Source: DSAD01 sp036825155 (GTDB lineage Bacteria; Desulfobacterota; Desulfomonilia; UBA1062). From it: a DNA stretch of 64,000 nt. The notes below the pieces were generated by a model that ran no database searches, had not been told where the DNA came from, and worked only from the letters and a program-made list of their open reading frames with translations. The stretch lies in NCBI GenBank assembly GCA_036825155.1, contig DAISYU010000004.1:1-64000 (forward strand). The letters run 5' to 3'. Each line of letters begins with the position of its first letter. Position 1 is the stretch's first letter. This document shows positions 16,899 through 25,845 of this stretch, piece after piece. Made by a program: the position numbers and the translations under genes.

Positions 16899-18438
16899 AT
16901 ATCTCCTTTGCATTCCCGTGTTCCTCATAGTTACAGGATGCGCGCATGTGCCTCCTGAGGTGAGCCAGGACAAACCTAAACAATCCGGTCCGTATTTAAC
17001 CGTGATGCTCGCCCGGGATGCTGAAAACAGGGGCAACTGGAAGGAAGCTCTGCAGCTCTATGCCACCATCGATGACCCTTTTACCTGGCTAGCCCAGGCC
17101 AGGATCCATTTTATCCTGAACCAGTCCGAACGCGCACTCGATTTTGTGGACCGACTCATAGACAACGGTACCTATGCTGACGAGGCCCTTGAACTGAGGA
17201 CCAAGATCTATGCACGCAAGGGTAATTGGGATCAGGCCATAGCGGACACCGAGGTCCTGGTGAATAAATATCCTGATAACCCTCAGATCAAGCTCTTCCT
17301 CGCAAATCTTAAAATCGTCGTATCTGATTTCGCCGGGGCACGGGAAATCCTGGAAGGTCTCCTCGGGAGTCCCGATGACAGCATGATACTCTATACGCTG
17401 TCAAAGGCATGTTTCGGTGCAAAGGATTTTGACTGTGCAAAGGAAGCACTGGAAGACGTCATCGAGATACGCCCCAATTTCCAGCAGGCATACTTCGATC
17501 TCGGCAAGATCCACGAGTTGATGGGAGACAAAAAACAGGCCGAGGAAGTGTATCTGTACCTCCTCGAGGGCGATCCATCTTCGAGCGATGCGCTCATTGC
17601 ACTGTCCGAACTCTATGTCTCGCAAAGCCGATATGCCGACGCCATATCCATCCTGGAAAGACTCCGCAAGATAAATCCCAATGTGCAGATCACGAGAAAG
17701 CTCATCATGTTGAAGCTTCAGGAAGGGCTTTTTGATGAAGCGCTTACCGACCTCAATCAGATCGAGGAAAAAACGGATGAAGACCTGTACTATCTCGCCA
17801 TAGCCTATGCCAAACTGGACAATTTCGAATCCTCACTTGAAGCACTGGAAGCCATTCCCATGAATTCCCCTCTGGGATGTGAAGCCGCCGTGTTGAAATC
17901 TACAATACTGAAAGACATGGGAAATACCTCAGAAGCCCTCGAGGTTCTCTCTGCTGCATGGGAATACTCCTCCGAGAGAAAAAACTGCTCCGAAGTGGGC
18001 TATCAGCTGGCCACCGAGCTCGACAATGCAGGGAGAAGGGACGAGGGACTTGCCGTTGCCACGACACTCCTGGAAAAGAATCCACACGATCCGGTGGCCC
18101 TGAATTTTGTCGGCTATGTGTGGGCGGACGAGGGGATCAACCTCGACAAGGCGTATAGTATGATCAAGGAAGCCCTTGACCAGCGGCCGGAGGATCCCTT
18201 CATCCTCGATTCCATGGCATGGGTCCTCTACAAGACGAATCGCGCAGACGAAGCCCTGCCCTACATGGAGAAGGCCCTGAAAAAACTGGGGTCCGACCCT
18301 GTCATTCATGAACACATGGGAGATATCCTCAAGAGTCTCGGGAAGAGAGATGAGGCACTTGATTACTACATCAAGTCATCTATTTTGAATAATACAAGAC
18401 CCGGAATACAAGAAAAAATCGACGAATTACTGGAATAA
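16870..18438 (+). CDS. TPR-repeat lipoprotein
   Basis: The 522-residue product starts at a TTG preceded by AAGGAG. Its signal ends in a lipobox (LIVTGC, Cys at about 22), so the mature protein is lipid-anchored, probably in the outer membrane. From about 45 to the end it consists of helical pairs with the TPR pattern (for example WDQAIADTEVLVNKYPDNP, FQQAYFDLGKIHELMGDKKQAEEVY, PVIHEHMGDILKSLGKRDEALDYY), perhaps a dozen units. Such proteins scaffold envelope complexes. The job here is unknown; the next gene is an MCE protein. Confidence 0.85.
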   Translation: MLLHRIKSFKYLLCIPVFLIVTGCAHVPPEVSQDKPKQSGPYLTVMLARDAENRGNWKEALQLYATIDDPFTWLAQARIHFILNQSERALDFVDRLIDNGTYADEALELRTKIYARKGNWDQAIADTEVLVNKYPDNPQIKLFLANLKIVVSDFAGAREILEGLLGSPDDSMILYTLSKACFGAKDFDCAKEALEDVIEIRPNFQQAYFDLGKIHELMGDKKQAEEVYLYLLEGDPSSSDALIALSELYVSQSRYADAISILERLRKINPNVQITRKLIMLKLQEGLFDEALTDLNQIEEKTDEDLYYLAIAYAKLDNFESSLEALEAIPMNSPLGCEAAVLKSTILKDMGNTSEALEVLSAAWEYSSERKNCSEVGYQLATELDNAGRRDEGLAVATTLLEKNPHDPVALNFVGYVWADEGINLDKAYSMIKEALDQRPEDPFILDSMAWVLYKTNRADEALPYMEKALKKLGSDPVIHEHMGDILKSLGKRDEALDYYIKSSILNNTRPGIQEKIDELLE

Positions 18439-18477
18439 TTCATCATGATATAATGTTTTTGCCGAGTGGGTGTGTAT

Positions 18478-19503
18478 ATGAGCAATGAAGCGCGGGTAGG
18501 TATTTTTATTGTCATTGTGATCATCATCTTTGTCGTCCTGTCCGTAGAGATAGGAGAGCTGAGCTTTTCCAAAAAAAAGACCTACTCCATCACCATGGTG
18601 TTCTCCTCTGTAGAGGGCTTGAAGAAGGGTTCTCCCCTGGAGTTGGCCGGTGTACAGGTGGGATCTGTTACCAATATTGCGCTGAATAAGGATTATTCAG
18701 CCGTAGTAACCGCCGCCATCGAGGAGGACATCAAACTGCCGATAAATTCAGTGGCATCCATAGCAACCAAAGGAGTACTGGGAGACAAGATTATCGTACT
18801 TACTCCCGGTGTTTCCGAAAATACCATTGAGCCCGGAGGCAATCTGGCACGAACAACCGTTCCTCCGTCATTGGATTACCTGCTCATGCAATTGGGGGAA
18901 CTCGCCGGGAATCTCACGGAGTTGACCGGAGCTCTGAACTCCGTGTTCGGTGATGAAGATACCCTGCGGAGTATCCTCAATAACGTTCATCAGCTCAGCG
19001 AGGATTCTTCTGCCCTGGTTGCGGAAAACAGAGAGAACATATCGGTCATTCTAGGCCACCTGACTGAGATCACGGACAACTTCACCGTCGTCTCCCAGGA
19101 TCTCACCTCTGCATCACATAACCTCGGCCAGATAATGGATCGTGTGAATACAGGCCAGGGGACCATCGGCAGACTCATCAACGACGAGACCCTCTATGTC
19201 ACCATGGTTGATTTCATGGAGAATATGCAGCAGTTCACCTCGAATCTGAGCGAAGAAAGCACCATCAACCTGCTGCTTTCTGACCCTACACTCTATTATG
19301 ATCTTCTCGCAATCGCAGAGAACATCAAGTTTATCACGGATGAGCTCGCTGCAGGCAGAGGAACCCTGGGACATATCCTTGTTGATGAAGAGCTGTATCA
19401 GCAGCTCAATGAAACACTGCGAAATGCGAACCTTGCAGCACAGGGCCTGGAAGAGCAGGTGCCGATAACCGTCATGGGAACCATCCTGGGGTTGATCTGG
19501 TAG
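18478..19503 (+). CDS. MCE/MlaD-family lipid-binding protein
   Basis: The 341-residue protein has one N-terminal membrane helix (about 8-27) and then an MCE domain (about 38-118; F-x-x-V-x-G-L-x-x-G-x-P-V-x-x-x-G-x-x-V-G-x-V pattern, seen as FSSVEGLKKGSPLELAGVQVGSV). A long helical C-terminal part with heptad-like NLTEL/IL.N segments follows. MCE proteins form hexameric rings that carry lipids between membranes. The partner permease (MlaE) and ATPase (MlaF) genes are absent from the window, so the complex must be completed elsewhere. An upstream GTG at 18466 is possible; I prefer the ATG at 18478. Confidence 0.88.
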   Translation: MSNEARVGIFIVIVIIIFVVLSVEIGELSFSKKKTYSITMVFSSVEGLKKGSPLELAGVQVGSVTNIALNKDYSAVVTAAIEEDIKLPINSVASIATKGVLGDKIIVLTPGVSENTIEPGGNLARTTVPPSLDYLLMQLGELAGNLTELTGALNSVFGDEDTLRSILNNVHQLSEDSSALVAENRENISVILGHLTEITDNFTVVSQDLTSASHNLGQIMDRVNTGQGTIGRLINDETLYVTMVDFMENMQQFTSNLSEESTINLLLSDPTLYYDLLAIAENIKFITDELAAGRGTLGHILVDEELYQQLNETLRNANLAAQGLEEQVPITVMGTILGLIW

Positions 19504-19508
19504 GAACC

Positions 19509-20768
19509 ATGCGCCTTTGGCCCATTGTTCTGATCATCGCACTCTCATTCGTCTCTAGTCACGAGGCGATCGGGGGTGAATTCAATCTCTCGCCCGTGGT
19601 GTTCTATGAGTCCGAGGGCGAGGACTATACCCTGAACATGCTGGGGCCTATCTTTGCCTTTTCATCCCAGAGTGATGCTGTCCGTCCTGTCTTCTATCGA
19701 GACGAAGAGCGGACCGATATCCTTTTTCCCCTGGGACAAAGCACCAAAACCAGAGGTCTCTTCTTTCCCCTGTATCGATCGGTACAGGAGGAACACCATT
19801 CGCACAGAACCCTGTTCCCTGCGTTTTACGGTAGATACCGGGATACGAGCTACGGCGGCCTCTTCCCGCTGTACGGATCCTTGTCTCACCGGTTCGGCTA
19901 CGACCATGCGCAGTTCGTTCTCTGGCCGGTCTATTCGACAACGACCATCGGTGATACTGACACGTATTATATCCTCTGGCCTGTATTCTCCTATAGCCGG
20001 GACAGAGAGTTCAAGATCTTTCCTCTCTATGGCTACGAGAAATCGAGAGGATCCCGTCACGATTTTGCATTGTGGCCCATATTTCACCGCAAACGCGGCA
20101 AAGAAAACATGGACGCCGTTCTGCCTCTGTTTCTCTATGCACGGGGGGACTCCTATAAAAACATCTCCGTTATCTGGCCTTTTTTTACCTACAGCAGGGA
20201 TTTCAGGGCAAACCATACCAGCACCGACTGCCCCTGGCCCCTGATCAGGTTTGCAAAAGGCGGTTATGAACAGACACGGATCTTTCCCTTCTACCACACA
20301 AAGATCATACCCCCCACCTATTCGGTAAAGACTGTACTCTGGCCTCTGTACAGGAAAGAACTGAACTTCGACAAGAACAGCAACCTGAGACGGGAAAAAA
20401 CCAGTGTTCTTATTCTCAGCAGACACTCTCATGAGATTTCCCTGGAGGGAGAAGAGACATATGAAAAAACCCTGTGGCCGGTGTGGCATCACAAATATGG
20501 AGCCCATGAGAGTTCATGGTATGTTCCCTGGATCTTTCCGTTCCGCAATGAGGGGTTCCGGCGAAACTGGCTGCCTGTCCTGACACTTGCACATGGCGAA
20601 AAATCAAATACATCATCTTTTGTTGACATCCTCTGGCATACCATCTTCTACGAACACGATGAACGTACTTCCCGGTTTTCCTTCTCCTTCCTCTGTTCTT
20701 ATGCAAAAAGTGAGGACTCCCGTGAATTGGGCTTCTTTTTCGATGTGTTGAAGGTACGCATTCCTTAG
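19509..20768 (+). CDS. Secreted repeat protein rich in W-P and F-P motifs
   Basis: The 419-residue product has a signal peptide (about 1-22) and then about fifteen short units centred on a (L/I/F)-(W/F)-P-(aliphatic/aromatic) core, such as LFFPLYRS, LFPLYGS, VLWPVYST, ILWPVFSYSRD, KIFPLYGYE, ALWPIFHRK, VIWPFFTYSRD and TVLWPLYRK. Units alternate W and F and are 15-25 residues apart. Aromatic, strand-like segments suggest a beta-barrel or propeller at the outer membrane. It follows the MCE gene by five bases, so a link to lipid transport is possible. I do not recognise a named family. Confidence 0.7.
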   Translation: MRLWPIVLIIALSFVSSHEAIGGEFNLSPVVFYESEGEDYTLNMLGPIFAFSSQSDAVRPVFYRDEERTDILFPLGQSTKTRGLFFPLYRSVQEEHHSHRTLFPAFYGRYRDTSYGGLFPLYGSLSHRFGYDHAQFVLWPVYSTTTIGDTDTYYILWPVFSYSRDREFKIFPLYGYEKSRGSRHDFALWPIFHRKRGKENMDAVLPLFLYARGDSYKNISVIWPFFTYSRDFRANHTSTDCPWPLIRFAKGGYEQTRIFPFYHTKIIPPTYSVKTVLWPLYRKELNFDKNSNLRREKTSVLILSRHSHEISLEGEETYEKTLWPVWHHKYGAHESSWYVPWIFPFRNEGFRRNWLPVLTLAHGEKSNTSSFVDILWHTIFYEHDERTSRFSFSFLCSYAKSEDSRELGFFFDVLKVRIP

Positions 20769-21063
20769 AGCCCGAAGCGATGAAGGATCTGCACGCTAAG
20801 CACGAGCAAACCTCTTTTCCCGGGTCGCCACAGGGCATATCCGCTTACAGGCTATAAGGAATAGTCTTATTCGATTTTCAGGAATACCCTGATAGACCAT
20901 TCGGCCATTGTATGATTTGTTATCATAGAAGTGGAAATAGAAAAACCGGCAACATTGGCGATTCATTTTCGCTTTGCTTTCCGCTCTGTTCTTGATAAAA
21001 GAAACAGTGGGGGAAAAAGATCTCAGGTAATGCCTGGATCATCACAAAGAGCAGGTGGCACAC
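20769..21063. other. Non-coding gap after the plus-strand run
   Basis: No recognisable gene in this 295-base gap. Frames here lack Shine-Dalgarno sequences and conserved motifs. A promoter for the small gene at 21064 may lie here, but no clear -35/-10 pair is visible. Confidence 0.35.
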
Positions 21064-21198
21064 ATGGCACTGACACGACGCGAAATTCTCGAAGAGCTTG
21101 CACGTCTTGGTATCACAAGGATTGAGGAACTCAAGAAGGCCTGCCGCGAATACGAGACATTCTGGAGAACTTTTCTCGAAAAGCGGGCGATAAACTGA
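21064..21198 (+). CDS. 44-residue small helical protein
   Basis: The frame encodes MALTRREILEELARLGITRIEELKKACREYETFWRTFLEKRAIN. The AGGTGG nine bases upstream is a fair ribosome-binding site. The sequence is amphipathic and helix-friendly, with two helices joined at LGIT. The pattern (helix, turn, EELKKACREYE) resembles small HTH or regulatory peptides, but no family is clear. It stands alone between two convergent gene groups and is followed by a strong hairpin at 21228-21260. Confidence 0.45.
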   Translation: MALTRREILEELARLGITRIEELKKACREYETFWRTFLEKRAIN

Positions 21199-21227
21199 TT
21201 TCGCACTTTTCGTTACGCATGGAAGAT

Positions 21228-21260
21228 CAGAACCTTCCCTTAAAACAGGGAGGGATTCTG
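21228..21260. terminator. Hairpin between convergent genes
   Basis: CAGAACCTTCCCT and AGGGAGGGATTCTG pair over 13 bp with one wobble and one bulged base around a six-base loop TAAAAC. No T-tract follows on either strand. It lies between the end of the small plus-strand gene (21198) and the end of rubrerythrin (21317), so it may protect or end either transcript. Not a classical intrinsic terminator. Confidence 0.4.
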
Positions 21261-21316
21261 TAGGTAACACTATTCTATGTTTGTTACAGGCTGTACACCC
21301 CGGTCAGCAAAAAACG

Positions 21317-21814
21317 CTACTCAAATGTCACAAACCTGTCTTTCTTTGCCCCACACACCGGACACTCTTCAGGTAGAACTCCATCCGAGACGTAGCCACA
21401 GACATCACAGACATAGTATATCGTCTCCCGTTCCTCTAAGACATGGTCCATGGCCTCTTTATACAATTTGGCATGGACCTCCTCCACGTCGCGGGACTGG
21501 CTGAAATAGACAGAAGACGCCTTGTCGCCACTCTCTTCGGCCTGCTTGATAAAGCTGTCGTAGGCAACACCGGCGACCTTGGTCTCAGACTCGAAGCTGT
21601 CGGCAAGATTTTCCTCGGTGCTCTTGATCTCTTTCAGGAGCTTGAGCGCCCTTTTGCCATGGAGCTCCTCTGAAAAGGAGATCACTCTGAAGAGCTTAGC
21701 AAGTTGCGGATATCCCTCCTCCTGGGCCTTATCCGCATAGACCTTGAGCCTGAGAGATGCCTTTGATTCACCCGTATACGCCTGGTGTATGGCGTCACGA
21801 ATCTTATCGTCCAT
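21317..21814 (-). CDS. rbr: Rubrerythrin
   Basis: The 165-residue protein has a four-helix diiron domain (about 1-130) with Glu ligands in YTGESKASLR, FSEELHGKRA, ESETKVAGV and SRDVEEVHAKLY. A C-terminal rubredoxin-like iron site follows (CDVCGYVSDGVLPEECPVCGA, about 137-160). Rubrerythrins reduce hydrogen peroxide in anaerobes with electrons from rubredoxin. I start at 21814 because GGAGGGAACT precedes that ATG; the upstream extension lacks homology. It is the distal member of the minus-strand oxygen-defence array. Confidence 0.93.
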   Translation of the reverse strand: MDDKIRDAIHQAYTGESKASLRLKVYADKAQEEGYPQLAKLFRVISFSEELHGKRALKLLKEIKSTEENLADSFESETKVAGVAYDSFIKQAEESGDKASSVYFSQSRDVEEVHAKLYKEAMDHVLEERETIYYVCDVCGYVSDGVLPEECPVCGAKKDRFVTFE

Positions 21815-21843
21815 AGTTCCCTCCAAAAGTGGTATTAAACGTT

Positions 21844-22665
21844 TCATAAACGAGCGTGGTGCTCTTGTCCGGCTGAACACTCAGCATCCGGTCGTATGCC
21901 CAGACGGGTCAATGCAAAATCATATCTCACCGGGTCTTCCGGTATAATATTCCTGAAACAAGCAGTGATCTCAAGGGCGGTTTTCATATCCGAGGCAGCC
22001 CTGCAGGTCATCCCGAACCGAGAACAGATGGAATACATATGGGTATCAAGGGGAACGATCAGGAGTCTAGGCGAGATCCCATCCCACGCCCCGGGGTCCA
22101 CATCGTCCCGCCGCACCATCCACCGCAGAAACAGGTGAAGTCTTTTGCAGGCACTCTTCTTTTCCGGATGGGGGAGCAGGCTGTTGTACTGGTGGGGAAA
22201 GGATGCTCGCAACTCCTGAACAAATGCACCCAGGGCATGAATCGTACTGTCATGGCCAGGCCCTAACGAGTTCAGAAAACAGCGCTTAAGTGACCCGTGC
22301 AGGAAAATGACCCGCTGGATTCCCAGCATAAAGTCTGCAAGTTCGAATGCAGTAGTGAACCGGTGCTTGAATCCTTCAAACACCTCTAGAAGATGCTCAT
22401 GTGACGCCTCTTCAATGAAGGCCCGAGGCGTCGGCTCCATCCTGTCAAGAATGCACGCCACGCTCTTTTTTATCTGCGCAACCCTTCCGTACGCAAGCGC
22501 AGAGGCGACAATCCCCACAATCTCCTGCTCCAGGGGGTCACTATAGAGCCAGACAAATTCAAGGGGATCAGGGGGAATATACCCCCGGTGGTTGTACCGG
22601 CGGTAAAGCTCATCGAGATAAGCTCGAGATACATTCACGAAAGGTCCTGGTTCTTGATAATTCAT
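21844..22665 (-). CDS. TIGR02757-like protein of unknown function
   Basis: The 273-residue protein follows the pattern of the TIGR02757 family (DUF2400): an N-terminal helix ending DELYRRYNHRGYIPPDPLEFVWLY, EIVGIVASALAYGRVAQIKKS, a middle with KRLHLFLRWMVRRDDVDPGAWDGI, and SPRLLIVPLDTHMYSICSRFGM toward the end. Family function is not established; the WM(V)R and D-T-H segments are its conserved core. The start at 22665 is chosen because homology begins there. An upstream ATG at 22713 is possible, and AGGAGAAGG lies between them. Two genes of oxygen defence flank it, but the family is found outside that context too. Confidence 0.8.
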   Translation of the reverse strand: MNYQEPGPFVNVSRAYLDELYRRYNHRGYIPPDPLEFVWLYSDPLEQEIVGIVASALAYGRVAQIKKSVACILDRMEPTPRAFIEEASHEHLLEVFEGFKHRFTTAFELADFMLGIQRVIFLHGSLKRCFLNSLGPGHDSTIHALGAFVQELRASFPHQYNSLLPHPEKKSACKRLHLFLRWMVRRDDVDPGAWDGISPRLLIVPLDTHMYSICSRFGMTCRAASDMKTALEITACFRNIIPEDPVRYDFALTRLGIRPDAECSAGQEHHARL

Positions 22666-22794
22666 GCACACGTAAACAGGCTGTATATACCTTCTCCTAA
22701 AGCGACCATGCACAGGGCATGTCCGCCGATGTGCACAACCAGATCATGCCCTTATGGGAAAAAAACCGTATCCATTTATAAGGTGCCTGTCATG

Positions 22795-23517
22795 CTACTC
22801 CTCAGGAGAAAACTCATCCTTTTCGGCACCGCAGACCGGACAGGCCCAGTCGTCCGGCAAATCTTCAAAAGCTGTCCCGGGGGGAATGTTGCCTTCTGGA
22901 TCGCCTTCGGCGGGATCATAGATATAACCACACACACCACATACATATTTTTTCATTTCACCCTCCACGATTTTTTCTTCATGTTTGACTTGAGTATTCA
23001 CATCCCCTTTATAGGTTGGGGCGTTTTTCGAAGCCTTTCCTTTTTTCACGTTCTGGTAATAGGCATATGTAAGAGGCGTTCCCTTTTTGAGTATCTCCGC
23101 ACCTGCCACCTCTGCAACAAAGATCGTATGCGTTCCGCAATCCAGGGACCCCACCACCCTTCCATCGAAACAGGCAAGGGCGTTGTCGGTTACGATGGGA
23201 CATCCGGTCTCCCCGCTTCTGCAGACAACCTGTGACATCTTGTCCACCTCTCTGCCTGACTTGAAGCCGAACAGGCCGATGAACGGCATCGGGGTTTCTT
23301 CTTCAAGAATAGATACCGCCAGGACGCCGCTGTCCTCGATGTACTGGTGGGTAAGATTGTTCTTATTGATGCTTACCGCGATTGACGGAGGTTCGGCACT
23401 CACCTGAAACACCGTATTCACTATCTGTCCGTTCGTCTTATCACCTGATACCGAAGAAACGATATACAAACCATAAGAAATATCCCACAGGGCCTTGCGG
23501 TCCAACGCATCACTCAT
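22795..23517 (-). CDS. hrb: Flavin reductase-rubredoxin fusion (high-molecular-weight rubredoxin)
   Basis: The 240-residue protein has an N-terminal FMN-binding split-barrel flavin reductase domain (about 1-160; WDISYGLYIVSSV, NKNNLTHQYI, GCPIVTDNALACFDG) and a C-terminal rubredoxin (about 183-235) with both CxxCG sites (YVCGVCGYIYDP and WACPVCGAEKDEF). The same fusion in Moorella (Hrb) passes electrons from NADH to the flavodiiron protein FprA. The start ATG overlaps the end of fprA by eight bases, exactly the gene pair expected. Direct partnership is therefore strongly supported by context. Confidence 0.92.
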   Translation of the reverse strand: MSDALDRKALWDISYGLYIVSSVSGDKTNGQIVNTVFQVSAEPPSIAVSINKNNLTHQYIEDSGVLAVSILEEETPMPFIGLFGFKSGREVDKMSQVVCRSGETGCPIVTDNALACFDGRVVGSLDCGTHTIFVAEVAGAEILKKGTPLTYAYYQNVKKGKASKNAPTYKGDVNTQVKHEEKIVEGEMKKYVCGVCGYIYDPAEGDPEGNIPPGTAFEDLPDDWACPVCGAEKDEFSPEE

Positions 23518-24721
23518 TGATTGCAACCTCCCGGAGTTTTTCTGCAATAGTCCTGCCCAGAGCATAACATGTTTCCAGCGCCTCGTCACCAGGCACATAT
23601 TTCGCCTTGACCGGTTCACCTGCAAGATCGACCTTCATACCCTGAAGAATCTCCTGTATCTGAAGGGCCGCCTCGCCGCTCCAACCATACGACCCGAAGG
23701 CGGCACCAATGAGGTTTTTGGGCTTGAGTCCCTTGAGATAGGTGAGCACATCGGCCATGGCCGGGAGCATGTTGTTGTTGAGTGTTGAGGAGCCTGCGAT
23801 GAGCGCACCGGCATCGAGAATCTCATATGCCACGTCGCTGCGGTGGAACGATCCCATGGACATCACCTTTACATGGGCTCCGCCTGCAATGAGTCCTTCC
23901 TCGATGGCGCGGGCCATGAGCTCGGTAGAGTGCCACATGGTATGGAACAGGACGACAGCCTTGTTCGTGGGTTTCTGATCGGCCCACTGTTTGTACAGGC
24001 CGAGTATCTTTGAGAGATCCCTTCTCCATACCGGCCCATGATCCGGGGCAATGATCTGGATATCCAGCCCTGATTTACCCACCTTGTCGAGAAGGTTCAG
24101 GATCAACTGCGAGTATGGCAGGAGAATGTTTGCATAATAGGTGGCCGCCTCATAGTTCAGGATTGCCTCGTCAACCTCGTCGCTGAATCGTTCCATGGAC
24201 GCAAGATGCATCCCGAAGGCATCCTGGGAAAAGAGCAGCTTATCTTGAGCTAGATAGCTGAACATGCTGTCCGGCCAGTGCAGCATGCGTGTTTCCATAA
24301 ACTGCAGGTTCATATTTCCCAGCGAAAGCTCCGATCCATCTTTTAAGGCAATAATCTCCCGGTCTATGGCAAAGTGCTCTTTCAATGTCTTTGCACCCAT
24401 CGTCGATGCATAGACCTTTTCAGGATTGACCTCGCGTATTATCTCGGCCAGACAACCGGAATGGTCCATCTCGGAATGATTGGATATGATGTAATCGATG
24501 CTGCCCGGATCGGTGACAGATGCGATCCGACTTAAGAGTTCATCCTTGAAAGGGGCCTTGACCGTATCGATGAGCGTGATCTTATCGGCAATAATGAGGT
24601 ACGCATTGTAGGTACTCCCCCTCTTTGTTGTATACCCGTGAAAGTCACGTATCGTCCAGTCGATAGCACCGACCCAGTATACATGTTCGCTAACCTTTAT
24701 CGCTTTGTAGATTCCAGGCAT
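23510..24721 (-). CDS. fprA: A-type flavodiiron protein FprA
   Basis: The 403-residue protein has an N-terminal metallo-beta-lactamase-like diiron domain (about 30-245) with the H-x-E-x-D-H ligand motif in NHSEMDHSG and further ligands in SQDAFGMHL and APDHGPVW. A flavodoxin domain follows (about 250-400; FHTMWHSTELMARAI and IAGSSTLNNNM). Such proteins reduce O2 to water or NO to N2O in anaerobes. AAAGGAG lies nine bases before the ATG at 24721; an ATG three codons earlier is too close to it. hrb follows with overlap. Confidence 0.93.
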   Translation of the reverse strand: MPGIYKAIKVSEHVYWVGAIDWTIRDFHGYTTKRGSTYNAYLIIADKITLIDTVKAPFKDELLSRIASVTDPGSIDYIISNHSEMDHSGCLAEIIREVNPEKVYASTMGAKTLKEHFAIDREIIALKDGSELSLGNMNLQFMETRMLHWPDSMFSYLAQDKLLFSQDAFGMHLASMERFSDEVDEAILNYEAATYYANILLPYSQLILNLLDKVGKSGLDIQIIAPDHGPVWRRDLSKILGLYKQWADQKPTNKAVVLFHTMWHSTELMARAIEEGLIAGGAHVKVMSMGSFHRSDVAYEILDAGALIAGSSTLNNNMLPAMADVLTYLKGLKPKNLIGAAFGSYGWSGEAALQIQEILQGMKVDLAGEPVKAKYVPGDEALETCYALGRTIAEKLREVAINE

Positions 24722-24735
24722 TTTCACCATCTCCT

Positions 24736-25224
24736 TTATGTCAGCTTTTTGAGTGAGGAGAGCTTATCACTCAGGATACCTATATGTTTCATTTCCTCCT
24801 CTATGATCTTCTCCACCTTGTCCCTGCCGAGGCTCTCAGGAACAACACGCTTGAGACCCGTATAAAACACGACTGAATTCTTCTCGGCCTCTATCCCTTT
24901 CTTCAATATATCTCTTAAGGTCTCTGAACCGGTCAATGCAACCGTGGCATCAAAGACCTCACCGCCGGTCATTGCCCGCACATACGAGGCGGCTGTTCCA
25001 TCCGGATCAAATGCCTCGGAATAGCCTTCCTGGGCGACGAGTCGTCCCCTCATCGAGGAGAAAATCTGTTCATGCTCAGCCTCCATAGCTGCAAGGCTCA
25101 CCAGCATGCTCCTGATCTCAGGGTCCTCAAACATCTCGGAAGCCTTTGTGTAGAATAGTACCCCCTTTCTTTCAAATTCAAGCGCCATTTCGAAAATCTC
25201 ATCTGCATTAAACCCGCTGGACAT
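24736..25224 (-). CDS. Rubrerythrin-like diiron protein without rubredoxin domain
   Basis: The 162-residue protein is a ferritin-like four-helix bundle with paired Glu/His ligands, in ALEFERKGVLFYTKA, AAMEAEHEQIF, GIEAEKNSVVFY and IIEEEMKHIGIL. No Cys-based iron site is present, unlike the rubrerythrin encoded at 21317. It may act as a peroxidase or iron-binding protein, with electrons from neighbouring redox proteins. The ATG is preceded by GGAGGGAGAAGT. It lies 14 bases upstream of fprA. Confidence 0.85.
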   Translation of the reverse strand: MSSGFNADEIFEMALEFERKGVLFYTKASEMFEDPEIRSMLVSLAAMEAEHEQIFSSMRGRLVAQEGYSEAFDPDGTAASYVRAMTGGEVFDATVALTGSETLRDILKKGIEAEKNSVVFYTGLKRVVPESLGRDKVEKIIEEEMKHIGILSDKLSSLKKLT

Positions 25225-25305
25225 ACTTCTCCCTCCGCGTATACGTTTACAGAACTCAGACGAGTATTGCCCCGCAATCCAAGGTTATGACTTGGCTGGT
25301 GCCTA

Positions 25306-25821
25306 TCACTCCTGAGATTGAGCAGGCGGCGTAAACACTCGAATGCCCAGTTCACGATCGAGCATGAACAACCCGCCGGTGTTCTCACCAATCAGTTTCA
25401 GCTGCGCTACGATGCTCTGCGCGTTTGCCTCTTCCTCCACCTGTTCGTCCACAAACCAGTTCAGCATGCTTGACGTTGCATGATCCCTCTCCTCGATTGC
25501 AAGATCCACCAGAGAATGTATCATGGCCGTCACCTTCTGTTCGTGACTGTATACATCCTCGAATGCAGCCAGGGGTGATGACCACTCGCCCGGGGGACCG
25601 TCTATTGGCATGAGAGTGACCCTTCCTCCCCGCTCGTTGACATAGCGGTAGAACTTATCGGCATGAGTCATCTCTTCGAGGGCCTGAATGCGCATCCAGT
25701 TTGCAAAACCCGTCAGGTTGATTGAGAGAAAATAGGAGTTCATGGAAAGGTAAAGATATGCTGAATAGAGCTCGGCATTGATCTGGTTGTTCAATACCGC
25801 TTCAACCTTCTTCCCGATCAT
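25306..25821 (-). CDS. ftn: Ferritin
   Basis: The 171-residue protein has the non-haem ferritin fold with ferroxidase ligands: E17 in NAELYSAYLY, the EEMTHADKF block with E-x2-H, and the ERDHATSSMLNWFVDEQVEEE helix. It stores iron as a ferric mineral inside a 24-mer and lowers free Fe(II). AAGGGGGAGTGT precedes the ATG. It follows dfx by 24 bases and so lies behind the Fur-type box. Confidence 0.93.
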   Translation of the reverse strand: MIGKKVEAVLNNQINAELYSAYLYLSMNSYFLSINLTGFANWMRIQALEEMTHADKFYRYVNERGGRVTLMPIDGPPGEWSSPLAAFEDVYSHEQKVTAMIHSLVDLAIEERDHATSSMLNWFVDEQVEEEANAQSIVAQLKLIGENTGGLFMLDRELGIRVFTPPAQSQE

Positions 25822-25845
25822 ACACTCCCCCTTGTTTTTATTTTC

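Noticed and set aside
19662..20507. 281-codon open frame on the minus strand
   Set aside because: Mirror of the W-P repeat gene, which has a signal peptide and regular units in the plus frame.
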